64,000 bases of DNA from Limnohabitans sp. Rim28. Lineage in GTDB: Bacteria; Pseudomonadota; Gammaproteobacteria; Burkholderiales; Burkholderiaceae_C. The notes beneath the pieces are model-generated. The model searched no databases and was not told where the DNA came from. It was given only the letters and a program-made list of their open reading frames with translations. The stretch covers positions 248,001 through 312,000 of the forward strand of contig NZ_ALKN02000002.1 of NCBI RefSeq assembly GCF_000293865.2, in the 5' to 3' direction. Shown here in pieces: positions 44,809 to 55,330 of the stretch. The translations under genes and the position numbers were made by a program. Each line of letters starts with the position of its first letter. Position 1 is the stretch's first letter.

Positions 44809-45546
44809 ATGCTGCCTTGGATCACCGCCGACACCTCGGATCGCATCAAAACGATGCGAGACACCTCGCTGGCCAAATTGGTGCGCGAAGACTTGTTGGA
44901 GCACATTCTCAAAGGGGACATCAAACCTGGCGACAGGATCAGCGAGCCCGATGTGGCCAACCGTCTGCAGGTTTCGCGGGTACCCGTGCGCGAAGCTTTG
45001 CGAGAGCTTGAGAGCTCAGGTTTGGTGGTTTCCCGCAAACACGCTGGCGTTTTTGTCCGCGCCATTGAGGCAAAAGAGGTTCAGGATTTGTACGAAATCC
45101 GCAGCCTGCTGGACAGCTTTGCAGGCGCCAAAGCCGCCAACTTGGCTGCCACCCCCCGACAAGAACTGGCCAAGGCCTTGGGGGCGTCCATCGCCCTGAT
45201 GATGGCGGCACAAGAGGCCGCCAACCTGGCCGCTTATTACTCTGAAAACCTGCACTTTCATTGGTTGATTGTGCAAGGTGCCCAAAACGAACAACTCAGT
45301 CGCACCTACCAAGAAGTCGTCCAAAAACTGCACCTGGCCCGGCTGCAAAGCTTGTCGCATGTGACGGGCATGAAAACCTCGATTGCCGAGCACCAAAACA
45401 TCACCCTTGCCATCGCCCAGGGCGACTCAGAACGCGCCAAAGACTTGCTGGCCACGCACGTGGCCAGTGCTTTTGCCCGTTTGAAACCCAGCATCACCGC
45501 TGAGCACAGCATGCCAACCCCCACCCACCCAAAGGAGACACCATGA
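44809..45546 (+). CDS. GntR-family (FCD) transcriptional regulator
   Basis: 245 residues. The winged helix (LVREDLLEHILKGDIKPGDRISEPDVANRLQVSRVPVREALRELESSGLV) is followed by an FCD domain (LYEIRSLLDSFAGAKAA, SENLHFHWLIVQGAQN, IAEHQNITLAIAQGD). Start 44809 (MLPWITADTSDR) is preferred; 44854 is also open. It overlaps the following Bug gene by four bases (ATGA), so it heads the operon and probably represses it from the 20-bp palindrome upstream. The inducer is probably the Bug ligand or the MmgE/PrpD product. Confidence 0.9.
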   Translation: MLPWITADTSDRIKTMRDTSLAKLVREDLLEHILKGDIKPGDRISEPDVANRLQVSRVPVREALRELESSGLVVSRKHAGVFVRAIEAKEVQDLYEIRSLLDSFAGAKAANLAATPRQELAKALGASIALMMAAQEAANLAAYYSENLHFHWLIVQGAQNEQLSRTYQEVVQKLHLARLQSLSHVTGMKTSIAEHQNITLAIAQGDSERAKDLLATHVASAFARLKPSITAEHSMPTPTHPKETP

Positions 45547-46514
45547 AACGACGCACCCTGATCCAGGCCGCCCCATTGATGCTGACCTTGCCCGACTTGG
45601 CCTTGGCCCAGGCCGCCTACCCCAATCGCCCGATCAAATACATCGTGCCCGTGGCCGCCGGTGGTGGCTCGGACATGATCGGCCGCCAATTGTGCGAGCG
45701 TCTGGGCAAAGTGCTGGGCCAGTCCATGGTGGTGGAAAACCATGGCGGCGGCGGTGGCGTGATCGCCTCCGTGATGACCACCAAAGCCCCAGCCGACGGC
45801 TACACCCTGATGCAGGGCTATGTCGCCACACACGGCACCGCCCCGGCCACGCGCAAACTCACCTATGACCCGATCAAGGACTTCACGCCCCTGGGCATGA
45901 TTGGCACCACCCCCAATGTGCTGGTGGTCAACGCCAATGCGCCGGCCAAGGACGTCAAAGAGTTCATCCAGTACGTCAAGAAAAACCCCGGAAAAATCTC
46001 CTACGGCTCGGCCGGTGCGGGCTCCTTGACCCACCTGACGGCCGAGTTGTTCAAGTTGCAGACCGGCGCCTTCATGGTGCACATCCCCTACCGGGGCATT
46101 GCGCCCGCCACCACCGACCTGATCGCCGGACAAACTCAGGCCATGTTTCCCGGTCTGGCAGCGGCCTTGCCGCACATCCGGGGTGGCCGTATCCGTGCGC
46201 TCGCCGTCACTGGCAACCAGCGCCACCCTGCGCTCAAGGATGTCCCCACCATGGAAGAAGCAGGCCTCAAAGGCTTTGACGCCCAGCAGTGGTATGGCGT
46301 GGTCGGTCCGGCCGGCATGCCTGCGCCCATCGTCAAGCAGATCAACGACGCCATCGCCCAGGTGCTGGCACAACCGGATTTCCGCGACAAGCTCAGCGCC
46401 GAAGCCGTGGAACTCACACCCATGACGCCCAACCAATTCCTCGAGTACATGAAGCGCGATTTGGCCCGCTGGACCGACTTGGCCCGCGAACGCAAGATCA
46501 ACCTGGACGCCTGA
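45543..46514 (+). CDS. Bug/TctC-family periplasmic substrate-binding protein
   Basis: 323 residues with signal peptide MKRRTLIQAAPLMLTLPDLALAQA (RR present, weak Tat resemblance). The Bug domain starts YPNRPIKYIVPVAAGGGSDMIGR and continues GGGGGVIASVMTT. The order regulator-Bug-MmgE/PrpD suggests a short-chain carboxylate such as a methylcitrate- or itaconate-type ligand, but this is inference. No TctAB is nearby. Confidence 0.92.
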   Translation: MKRRTLIQAAPLMLTLPDLALAQAAYPNRPIKYIVPVAAGGGSDMIGRQLCERLGKVLGQSMVVENHGGGGGVIASVMTTKAPADGYTLMQGYVATHGTAPATRKLTYDPIKDFTPLGMIGTTPNVLVVNANAPAKDVKEFIQYVKKNPGKISYGSAGAGSLTHLTAELFKLQTGAFMVHIPYRGIAPATTDLIAGQTQAMFPGLAAALPHIRGGRIRALAVTGNQRHPALKDVPTMEEAGLKGFDAQQWYGVVGPAGMPAPIVKQINDAIAQVLAQPDFRDKLSAEAVELTPMTPNQFLEYMKRDLARWTDLARERKINLDA

Positions 46515-46542
46515 TTTTTTTGAAACCCTGACTGGACTGCAC

Positions 46543-47913
46543 ATGACGATCAACACCGCAGTGGCCGCTGACCACAACGCGCCCCCCATCACCGCCGAAC
46601 TCGCCCGCTTTGTGGCCGAACATCCCTCCAAAGGTTGGAGTGATGCGGTGGACCACGAGGCGCACCGCACCTTTCTCAACTGGCTGGGCTGTGCGATTGG
46701 TGCGGCCAAGCACGAGGCCGTCGAGTCGGCCTTGGCTGCCGTCAACATGCTGGCACCTGCGCAGCAAGCCACGATTGCAGGGCGCGCGGAGCGGGTGGAC
46801 ATGGCCAATGCGGCCCTGATCAACGGCATCTCGTCGCACACCTTTGACTTTGACGACACCCACCTCAAAACCATCATCCACCCCGCCGGCCCCGTGGCCT
46901 CGGCGGTGATGGCCTTGGCCGAAACCCAAAACAGCTCGGGCAGGCAAGTGCTTGACGCGCTGGTGCTGGGCGTTGACGTGGCTTGTCGCATGGGCAATCT
47001 GGTGTACCCCCAACACTACGACCGCGGCTGGCACATCACCGGCTCCACAGGCACCCTGGGTGCGGCCGCAGCATGCGCCCGTTTGTTGGGGCTCAATGCC
47101 CAGCAAACGGCCATGGCTTTGGGCATTGCGGCTTCGCAACCCGTGGGCTTGCGTGAACAGTTTGGCACCATGACCAAGCCCTTCCACCCAGGCGGCGCAG
47201 CTCGCGCGGGCCTGATGTCGGCCCTCATGGCCAAGCACGGCTTCACGTCCAGCGCCCGTGCGCTCGAAGCGCCACGCGGCTGGGCGCAGGTCTTGTCCAC
47301 CAAATACGATTGGCGCGAGGCGCAAGACGAATTGGGCCAGCGCTTTGAAATCAGCTTCAACGCCTACAAGCCCTTTGCCTGCGGCATCGTGATCCACCCC
47401 AGCATCGACGCTTGCGCCCAATTGCGTGCACAAGGTGTCAAGGCGGAAGAAGTCAAGCGCATCGAATTGCGCGTACACCCTCTGGTGCTGGAACTGACGG
47501 GCAAAAAGACGCCGCAAGACGGCCTGCAAGGCAAGTTCAGCGTGTACCACGGCTGCGCAGTGGGTCTGATTTTTGGGCGTGCGGGCGAAGACGAGTTTTC
47601 AGACCACATCGTGCGCCGTGAAGACGTGGTCAGCCTGCGCGACAAGGTGCAAGCGGTGGTGGACACCTCGGTGCGCGAAGAAAGCGTTTACGTCACGGCC
47701 CACCTGATGGATGGCCGCAGTGTGAAAGTGCATGTGGAACACGCGATTGGTTCCCTGCAAAAACCCATGACCGATGCCGACCTGGAGGGCAAGTTCCGCG
47801 ACCTGTCCGACCCCATCTTGGGTGCAGACCGTGTCAACGCCATCTTGAAGAGCTGCTGGAACCTTGGGCAAGCGCCTGACCTGCAAGGCTTGCTGGCCTT
47901 GCTCAAACCCTGA
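46543..47913 (+). CDS. MmgE/PrpD-family dehydratase/decarboxylase-fold protein
   Basis: 456 residues. Family landmarks are FLNWLGCAIGAAKHEAVESAL, GISSHTFDFDDTHLKTIIHPAGP (active-site Asp/His), HITGSTGTLGAAAACARLLGL, TKPFHPGGAARAGL and YKPFACGIVIHPSIDA. The family includes 2-methylcitrate dehydratase, aconitate decarboxylase and related enzymes; sequence alone does not choose. Last gene of the GntR-Bug operon, closed by a strong terminator. Confidence 0.9.
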   Translation: MTINTAVAADHNAPPITAELARFVAEHPSKGWSDAVDHEAHRTFLNWLGCAIGAAKHEAVESALAAVNMLAPAQQATIAGRAERVDMANAALINGISSHTFDFDDTHLKTIIHPAGPVASAVMALAETQNSSGRQVLDALVLGVDVACRMGNLVYPQHYDRGWHITGSTGTLGAAAACARLLGLNAQQTAMALGIAASQPVGLREQFGTMTKPFHPGGAARAGLMSALMAKHGFTSSARALEAPRGWAQVLSTKYDWREAQDELGQRFEISFNAYKPFACGIVIHPSIDACAQLRAQGVKAEEVKRIELRVHPLVLELTGKKTPQDGLQGKFSVYHGCAVGLIFGRAGEDEFSDHIVRREDVVSLRDKVQAVVDTSVREESVYVTAHLMDGRSVKVHVEHAIGSLQKPMTDADLEGKFRDLSDPILGADRVNAILKSCWNLGQAPDLQGLLALLKP

Positions 47914-47930
47914 GTTCATTCAGGTCCCAC

Positions 47931-47964
47931 AAAAAAGCCGAGGCCTCCCAGCCTCGGCTTTTTT
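47931..47964. terminator. strong bidirectional terminator
   Basis: Perfect 14-bp arms (AAAAAAGCCGAGGC and GCCTCGGCTTTTTT) around six bases. Serves the MmgE/PrpD operon on plus and the BMP gene on minus. Confidence 0.92.
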
Positions 47965-48006
47965 CATGCAGCATCGGCAGGCACCGCACTGCCAGGCCTG
48001 AAGGCC

Positions 48007-49092
48007 TTAACGCGTGATGCGCCCCTGAACGCCCTGCACCAGGTAGTTCATGTTCAAGATTTGGGCATCGCTCAAAGACTGGCCTGCAGGCAGCACCACC
48101 TTGCCTTCGTTGTCGGTGATGGGACCTGTGAAAGGCAACAATTGGCCTGAGCCCACCCGCTTTTGTTGGGCCAGGATCTCGTCTTGCACTTTTTTGGGCA
48201 CCTTGGGGCCGAATTCACCGACGCGGATCATGCCGTCTTTGATGCCGCCCCACACGCTGCCAGAGGACCATGTACCCGACATGGCGGCCCTGACTCTGGA
48301 CGTGTAGTAATCGCCCCACTGGTGCGTCACGGCGATGATCTGCGCATCTGGGCCGACCCGGCGCATGTCGGAGTGGTAGGCCACGGCCATCTTGCCGCGC
48401 TCTTGCGCGGCGGCCATCACGGCGGTCGACCCGGTGTGGAAGGCGATCACATCCACATCCTGATTGAACAAGGCCATGGCCGCTTCGCGCTCTTTGGGTG
48501 GGTCAAACCAGGCGTTGAGCCAAACCACTTTGACGGTGGCTTTGGGGTTGACCGAGCGCATGCCCAACGTGAAAGCATTGATGCCTTGCAAGACTTCGGG
48601 GATCGGAAAACCGGCCACATAACCCGCCACATTCGATTGCGTCATGCGGCCGGCCGCGATGCCCGCCAGATAACGGCCTTCGTAATAGCGGGCGTTCGAC
48701 GCCGCCACATTGGGCGCCGTCTTGAAGCCGGTGACCGACTCGAACTTCACATTCGGAAAATCTCTGGCCACCTTGAGCGTGGGCTCCATGTAGCCAAAGC
48801 TGGGGGTGAAGATGATCTGGTGGCCTTGGCTGGCCAGGTCACGGATCACGCGCTCGGCGTCCGCGCCTTCGGGCACATCGGCCACAAAGGTGGTCTTGAC
48901 CTGATCACCCAAAGCACGCTCGACCGCCTTACGGCCTTCGTCATGCTGGCGCGTCCAGCCCGCCTCGGTGATGGGCGAGACATAGACAAAACCAGCCTTG
49001 ATGGGCTCGGTGGATTTGGCGGGAGTTTGGGCCTGAGCGGCCGGGAGAAAAAAGCAGGCGGCCACGAGCGTGGCTGCGAGGTTTTTATACAT
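48007..49092 (-). CDS. BMP-family (nucleoside-type) substrate-binding protein
   Basis: 361 residues: a Sec signal (MYKNLAATLVAACFFLPAAQAQ) without lipobox, then a periplasmic BMP/PnrA-type domain (IKAGFVYVSPITEAGWTRQHDEGRK, IIFTPSFGYMEPTLKVA, YYEGRYLAGIAAGRMTQ). It resembles the lipoprotein at 53225-54364 closely, but lacks the lipid anchor and lies alone beyond a terminator. Probably a second receptor for the ABC transporter at 54410-57949, with a different purine or nucleoside ligand. Confidence 0.9.
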   Translation of the reverse strand: MYKNLAATLVAACFFLPAAQAQTPAKSTEPIKAGFVYVSPITEAGWTRQHDEGRKAVERALGDQVKTTFVADVPEGADAERVIRDLASQGHQIIFTPSFGYMEPTLKVARDFPNVKFESVTGFKTAPNVAASNARYYEGRYLAGIAAGRMTQSNVAGYVAGFPIPEVLQGINAFTLGMRSVNPKATVKVVWLNAWFDPPKEREAAMALFNQDVDVIAFHTGSTAVMAAAQERGKMAVAYHSDMRRVGPDAQIIAVTHQWGDYYTSRVRAAMSGTWSSGSVWGGIKDGMIRVGEFGPKVPKKVQDEILAQQKRVGSGQLLPFTGPITDNEGKVVLPAGQSLSDAQILNMNYLVQGVQGRITR

Positions 49093-49126
49093 GGTAGTCC
49101 TCTACATGGCCCCGAGATTGCACAAA

Positions 49127-49155
49127 ACAAAGCCCGCCGGGGCGGCGGGCTTTGT
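49127..49155 (-). terminator. terminator after adenine-deaminase gene
   Basis: ACAAAGCCCGCC and GGCGGGCTTTGT (12 bp, perfect) around five bases, then a short T-tract on the minus strand. It separates the deaminase gene from the BMP gene. Confidence 0.75.
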
Positions 49156-49184
49156 GGTGAATTTTAGCAAGAGCGAAGAGACAC

Positions 49185-50470
<1,286 letters not shown>

Positions 50471-50497
50471 GCAGCGCTTTCGGACGCCATGGACCGC

Positions 50498-51781
50498 TTA
50501 GACGAGCTTCTCGACAGCGCGTGAAAAACACACGGTCTTGTTGCTGAACGCCTCGTGCTGCTCCTCCACTTTGTCCAACTCGTAGAGGTAGTTGACCATG
50601 ATGCCGCCTGACTGTTGCAGACCTTTTTTGGACAAGTCAGCCGCCCAATTGATTTGGTGCAGTGTGGCCCCATTGCTGAGGTGAAATTTGCCCACCGCAT
50701 CGCCCCGTGTCTCGGGGGTTTTAAGCATCAAATACAAAGCACCCAAACGCATCAAAGCCGTTTTTTCAGCCTCTGTTGCCCGATCGGGGTGCCAGCCTGA
50801 TTTCAAGCGGTCAGCCCACGGCGCACTTCCAGCGTCCACTGTTTTTTGCGCCTCTTGCCATTTGCGCAACTGCGCAGGGCTGAGCTTGTCCTCAAGCAAA
50901 GGGGCACCGGCATCGAGCCACTGGGTGAAACCCGGAATTGGGGACAAGGTGCAAAAGGTTTTGAGCGTGGGGATTTCTTCGATCAGTTTTTGCGCGACAC
51001 GCTTGATCAAAAAATTGCCCAAAGACACGCCCTTGAGGCCCGGCTGGCAATTGCTGATGGAATAGAAGATCGCCGACTTGAAGCTTTTGGGCTCTCCGAC
51101 AGGCGCCTGCTTGTTGATCAGTCCACCGATGTCCCTGGCAATGCCGGGCACCAGCGCCACCTCGACAAAAATCAAAGGCTCCCCCGGCAACTGGGGGTGA
51201 AAAAAAGCAAAGCAACGGCGGTCAGGCTGCAAGCGGCGGCGCAGATCGTCCCAACCATCGATGGCATGCACCGATTCATGCTCAATGATTTTTTCGAGCA
51301 ACTGGGCGGGTGAGTTCCAGGTGATTTGGTGCAGCTCCAAAAAGCCGGGATTGAACCAAGAGCTGAGCAAGTGGTGCATGTCTGCGTCGGTGGCCCGAAA
51401 GGCAGGATGGTCCTTCAAGTACGACAACAGCGTCTGACGCATCTTCAAAATCGTGGCGGTCCCGGCAGGCGCCCGATTGACCCGCCGCAGCAGCTCTTGC
51501 CGGGGCGGCTCCACCGTCTGGAACAAATGGATCAGGCTGGCTTCGTTGCGCTCGGTGTTGTAGCGGTTGGCGGCATCCATCACCATCGCTGGGTCTGGAT
51601 TGAACTCGTTGGACAAGTGGTGGAAAAAATCTGTTTGACTGCGCTTGTCCAAGTGCTCGTAGTTGTCAATCAACTTGACGGCCATGCTTTGCGCATTGGC
51701 CTCGCCCCGGGCACTCAAGAGCTTTTTGGTGGCTTGCTTGGCGGCATCGAGTTTTTTATTTTGAATGAAGCGTTCCAGCAT
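50498..51781 (-). CDS. malonyl-CoA decarboxylase
   Basis: 427-residue MCD-family enzyme converting malonyl-CoA to acetyl-CoA and CO2. The helical N-terminal part is followed by the GNAT-like catalytic half: RCFAFFHPQLPGEPLIFVEVALVPG, FYSISNCQPGLKGVSLGNFLIKRV, and HLSNGATLHQINWAADLSKKGLQQSGGIMVNYLY. ATG 51781 is chosen by family; the 51832 extension is unlikely. No malonate-CoA ligase is adjacent, so it probably recycles malonyl-CoA or serves malonate from elsewhere. Confidence 0.93.
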   Translation of the reverse strand: MLERFIQNKKLDAAKQATKKLLSARGEANAQSMAVKLIDNYEHLDKRSQTDFFHHLSNEFNPDPAMVMDAANRYNTERNEASLIHLFQTVEPPRQELLRRVNRAPAGTATILKMRQTLLSYLKDHPAFRATDADMHHLLSSWFNPGFLELHQITWNSPAQLLEKIIEHESVHAIDGWDDLRRRLQPDRRCFAFFHPQLPGEPLIFVEVALVPGIARDIGGLINKQAPVGEPKSFKSAIFYSISNCQPGLKGVSLGNFLIKRVAQKLIEEIPTLKTFCTLSPIPGFTQWLDAGAPLLEDKLSPAQLRKWQEAQKTVDAGSAPWADRLKSGWHPDRATEAEKTALMRLGALYLMLKTPETRGDAVGKFHLSNGATLHQINWAADLSKKGLQQSGGIMVNYLYELDKVEEQHEAFSNKTVCFSRAVEKLV

Positions 51782-51891
51782 GGTGCCCTCGCATGACGCG
51801 TTGTTCAGATTGATCCGACTCTCCAAAATCACGGCCTGAGCTTACACGGCCCGCAAAGCCCTTGAGGATCGTGGCCCACGGCCTGTGCAGT

Positions 51892-53118
51892 TCAGGCCCG
51901 TTGGAAGTCGCCCCGCTCCATCCACCAAGACACCGCAAATCCGGCCACCAGGCCCCAAAAAGCCGCGCCGATGTTGAACAGGCCGATATCGGCCACCGTG
52001 ACCAACAGGCTGACCAAAGCGCCCAAAGAAAACTTGCCTGCACCGAACGAAGCCACAAATGCCCCCTGCAGCACGCGCAGCATGGCCAAGCCGCCCAAGA
52101 CCATGATGAACTCTTTGGGGGCCGCCAGCATGAGCCCGGTGAAGGTCGGCGCCATCAGGCCAAACAGCAAAGCCAAACCACCGAACATCAGCGCACCGGT
52201 GTAATGGCGACGGTTTTCACCCGATGAAGTCAGCAAGCCATTGGTCGGCCCGGTCAGGCAGGTGCTGACGGCACCGAACACCGCACTGACTGCAGCGCCC
52301 AGGCCGCAGGCCACAGCGATCATGTTGACAGGCGGCTCGTGTCCTGCGCTTTTGAGCACGGCAACGCCCTGCCCGTTTTGCACCACCAGCACCGTGATGG
52401 CCAAGGGCACCACCAACTCCAACATGGCGGCAAAAGACCACACCGGGGTCTGAATCACCGGTTGTGCCAAAGCCAGTTGGCCGACGGCAGCGCCATCCAA
52501 ACGGCCTGACAGCGCCACCGCCAAAGCCCCCACCAGCAAAGCACCAATGACGGGCGGCAGGCGCTTGCCCCAATCGGCCCTTGCGGACAACAACAAAAAC
52601 ACCGCCACCATCGGCGCCGCGATGGCCACATCGCTTTCCAGCGCCCGCACGATGTCCAGACCAAACCGCAAAAACACCCCAGCCACCATGCCCATGACAA
52701 TGGGCATGGGCAGTGCGGCCATGACGCGCTTGACCCATCCGCTCAAACCCAGCGCCAACACCAAGGCGCTGGTCATGTAAAAAGCCCCGATCACCTCGGC
52801 AAAACTGAGGTGCTGCAAAGCCGGCCCCACCAGCACCGTGCCGGGAATCGTCCAGCCAAAAGCCAAGGGCGTGGTGTAACGCCAGCTCATCAACAAAGTC
52901 ACCAGGCCATTGACAAAGAAAACACCGAACACCCAAGACGCCAACTCTTGAGGTGACAAGCCGCCCCGCGTGCCGACCGACAAAATGATGGCCACGGGCC
53001 CGGTGGCCGCAAAGATGAATCCGATGAGCGCATTGGCCGCATAGGTGACGCCAAAATCAGCGCGAATTTGACGCCCGCTGGGGGGGGCGACGGCAGGGAT
53101 TTCCAAGTGTTTGAACAA
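51892..53118 (-). CDS. BenE-family H+/solute symporter
   Basis: 408 residues, about 11-12 membrane helices. The UraA/NAT-like fold shows in FGWTIPGTVLVGPAL, GMVAGVFLRFGLDIVRA, ITVLVVQNGQGVAVLKSAGHEPPVN and STCLTGPTNGLLTSSGENRRHY. Named for benzoate, but the family also moves other compounds; between a malonyl-CoA decarboxylase and purine genes, the substrate is open. Lies just downstream of the BMP lipoprotein's terminator. Confidence 0.88.
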   Translation of the reverse strand: MFKHLEIPAVAPPSGRQIRADFGVTYAANALIGFIFAATGPVAIILSVGTRGGLSPQELASWVFGVFFVNGLVTLLMSWRYTTPLAFGWTIPGTVLVGPALQHLSFAEVIGAFYMTSALVLALGLSGWVKRVMAALPMPIVMGMVAGVFLRFGLDIVRALESDVAIAAPMVAVFLLLSARADWGKRLPPVIGALLVGALAVALSGRLDGAAVGQLALAQPVIQTPVWSFAAMLELVVPLAITVLVVQNGQGVAVLKSAGHEPPVNMIAVACGLGAAVSAVFGAVSTCLTGPTNGLLTSSGENRRHYTGALMFGGLALLFGLMAPTFTGLMLAAPKEFIMVLGGLAMLRVLQGAFVASFGAGKFSLGALVSLLVTVADIGLFNIGAAFWGLVAGFAVSWWMERGDFQRA

Positions 53119-53156
53119 AACGGGGCCTTGGGTAAAACGAAAACGGTCTCAGGTTA

Positions 53157-53195
53157 TCAAAAAAAAAAACCGCCCCTCGGGCGAGGGGCGGTTTT
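53157..53195 (-). terminator. terminator after BMP lipoprotein gene
   Basis: AAAACCGCCCCTC and GAGGGGCGGTTTT (13 bp, perfect) around four bases; an A-run at the left is a T-run on the minus strand. Confidence 0.92.
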
Positions 53196-53224
53196 GCGAA
53201 ACCAGTTCAGAGAACCGTGTCAGA

Positions 53225-54364
53225 TCACTTCTTGCCAGGAATCTTGCCTTCCACGCCCTTGACGTAGAACATCACGCCGCCCAGGTACTTGTCATCGGCG
53301 ATGGCATCCTTGGCCAACATTTCCTTGCCAGACTGGTCCACGATCGGGCCCTTCCAGATGGAGAAGCTGCCGTCCTTCAAGCCAGCATTGATCTCGGCCA
53401 AGCGCTTTTTGATGTCTTCAGGCACATCGGCGGCCACGTTGACCATCTCAATCGCGCCTTCTTTCACACCCCACCAGCTGGAACCCGTGCTCCACTTGCC
53501 GTCCAGGGCTTCACCCACGGCCTTCACGTAGTAAGGACCCCAGTTGATCACCGCCGAGCCCAAGTGGGCCTTGGGGCCGTAGGCGGTCATGTCGGAATCC
53601 CAACCAAAGGCACGCTTGCCCATTTTTTCTGCGGTCTGCAGCACAGCCGACGAATCGGTGTTTTGCATCAGCACGTCAGCGCCTTGGTTGATCAGCGAAG
53701 TGGCCGCTTCGGATTCTTTGGGTGGGTTGAACCACTCGTTGACCCAAACCACTTTGGTTTTGATCTTGGGGTTCACCGACTGCGCGCCCATGGTGTAGCT
53801 GTTGATGTTGCGGATCACCTCAGGAATTGGGATGGAAGCCACCACGCCCAAGACGTTGGTCTTGGTCATCTTGCCGGCAATCACACCCGCCATGTACGCG
53901 CCTTCGTAGGTGCGGCTGTCGTAAGTGCGCATGTTCTCGGCAGTTTTGTAGCCGGTGGCGTGTTCGAATTTGATGCCTTTGTTGTCGGCAGCGACCTTGA
54001 GCATGGGCTCCATGTAACCGAAGGTGGTGCCAAAGATCAGTTTGTTGCCTTGGGCAGCCATGTCGCGGATCACGCGCTCGGCGTCAGCGCTTTCTGGCAC
54101 TTTTTCAACGAATGTGGTGACCACTTTGTCGCCGAAAGCTTTTTCGATTTCTTTGCGTCCGTTGTCGTGCGCAAAGGTCCAACCACCATCGCCCACAGGG
54201 CCGACATAGGCAAACGCGATCTTCAGGGGCTCGGCTTTGGCAACCGCAGCTGGGGCAGCGGCCTTGGGCGCCTCTTCTTTTTTGCCACAACCGACCAGTG
54301 CGGCGGCTGCCACAGCGGTCAGGGCCACCATCTTGACGATGGAGCGCTTGGAGATGTCTGTCAT
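53225..54364 (-). CDS. BMP-family nucleoside-binding lipoprotein
   Basis: 379 residues. Lipobox LVG-C at the end of the signal peptide, followed by a KKEEAPKAAAPAA linker and the PnrA/BMP domain (IAFAYVGPVGDGGWTFAHDNGRKE, IFGTTFGYMEPMLKVAADN, TYEGAYMAGVIAGKMTK, WVNEWFNPPKESEAA). Receptor for the ABC transporter encoded directly upstream in the same operon, probably for purine nucleosides or bases. Confidence 0.93.
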   Translation of the reverse strand: MTDISKRSIVKMVALTAVAAAALVGCGKKEEAPKAAAPAAVAKAEPLKIAFAYVGPVGDGGWTFAHDNGRKEIEKAFGDKVVTTFVEKVPESADAERVIRDMAAQGNKLIFGTTFGYMEPMLKVAADNKGIKFEHATGYKTAENMRTYDSRTYEGAYMAGVIAGKMTKTNVLGVVASIPIPEVIRNINSYTMGAQSVNPKIKTKVVWVNEWFNPPKESEAATSLINQGADVLMQNTDSSAVLQTAEKMGKRAFGWDSDMTAYGPKAHLGSAVINWGPYYVKAVGEALDGKWSTGSSWWGVKEGAIEMVNVAADVPEDIKKRLAEINAGLKDGSFSIWKGPIVDQSGKEMLAKDAIADDKYLGGVMFYVKGVEGKIPGKK

Positions 54365-54409
54365 GTCAGTTCCTTTTTAAACAGGGTTACAGGGTTGGAG
54401 AAAAGAAGA

Positions 54410-55330
54410 TTATGAACCGGGGTAAAAGGGCTTACCCAAAGAAGCCGGCATGTTGACCCGAATCCAAGTAGGGTTACGTGAGATCAAGGCCAGCACCACG
54501 ATGGTGGCGATGTAAGGCAAAGCAGAAAGCAACTGGCTGGGCACTTCAACGCCCACGCCTTGTAAATGGAACTGCAACATGGTCACGCCACCAAACAAAT
54601 AAGCACCGAGCAAAACGCGTGCCGGGCGCCAAGTCGCAAAGGTCGTCAGCGCCAAAGCAATCCAGCCCTTGCCGGCCACCATGCCTTCAACCCACAAAGG
54701 CGTGTAGCTCACAGAGATGTAAGCCCCTGCCAGGCCGCACAAAGCGCCCCCCGCCACCACGGCCCCCAGCCGAATCAGGCGCACCGGATAGCCCAAAGCG
54801 TGTGCCGATGCAGGCGACTCGCCCACCGCCCGCAGCACCAAACCGGTGCGGCTTTTGTAAAGAAACCAAATCAGTGCCAAGACCAACAAAATGGCACCGT
54901 AGACCAAGGGGTGTTGTTTGAAGAAAGCCGGGCCCAACCAAGGGATGTCAGCCAGGAAGGGAATCTCGTAGTTGAGCCGATCTGGCAACTTCTCCTGGAC
55001 ATAAGCAATGCCCACAAAGGCAGAAAAGCCCACACCGAACAAACTCAGTGCCAGGCCGGTGGCGTATTGGTTGGTGCCCAGCCAAATCACCAGCACCCCA
55101 AAGACAGCCGCCAACAGCGCGCCCGCGCCCATTCCCGCCAAAAACCCCAACCAATCGTTGCCGGTGTGCACCACACAAGCAAAGCCCGCAATGGCAGCGC
55201 ACAGCATCATGCCCTCGGCCCCGAGGTTGACCACCCCGGCTTTTTCATTGATCAACAACCCCAAAGCGGCCAGCGCCAACACGGTCCCCGCATTCAGGGT
55301 GGCTGCGATCAGCAATGCATACGACTCCAT
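54410..55330 (-). CDS. ABC transporter permease (nucleoside type, second)
   Basis: 306 residues with about nine helices; starts MESYALLIAATLNAGTVLALAALGLLINEKAGVVNLGAEGMML, the usual YufQ/NupQ-type N-terminus with the conserved NLGAEGMM loop. ATG 55330 overlaps the first permease's stop by one base (TGATG). Confidence 0.93.
   Translation of the reverse strand: MESYALLIAATLNAGTVLALAALGLLINEKAGVVNLGAEGMMLCAAIAGFACVVHTGNDWLGFLAGMGAGALLAAVFGVLVIWLGTNQYATGLALSLFGVGFSAFVGIAYVQEKLPDRLNYEIPFLADIPWLGPAFFKQHPLVYGAILLVLALIWFLYKSRTGLVLRAVGESPASAHALGYPVRLIRLGAVVAGGALCGLAGAYISVSYTPLWVEGMVAGKGWIALALTTFATWRPARVLLGAYLFGGVTMLQFHLQGVGVEVPSQLLSALPYIATIVVLALISRNPTWIRVNMPASLGKPFYPGS

Noticed and set aside
45306..46997. 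563-codon minus-strand open frame opposite the Bug and MmgE/PrpD genes
   Set aside because: No family resemblance; the plus-strand genes in the same stretch are convincing, with overlapping starts and a terminator.
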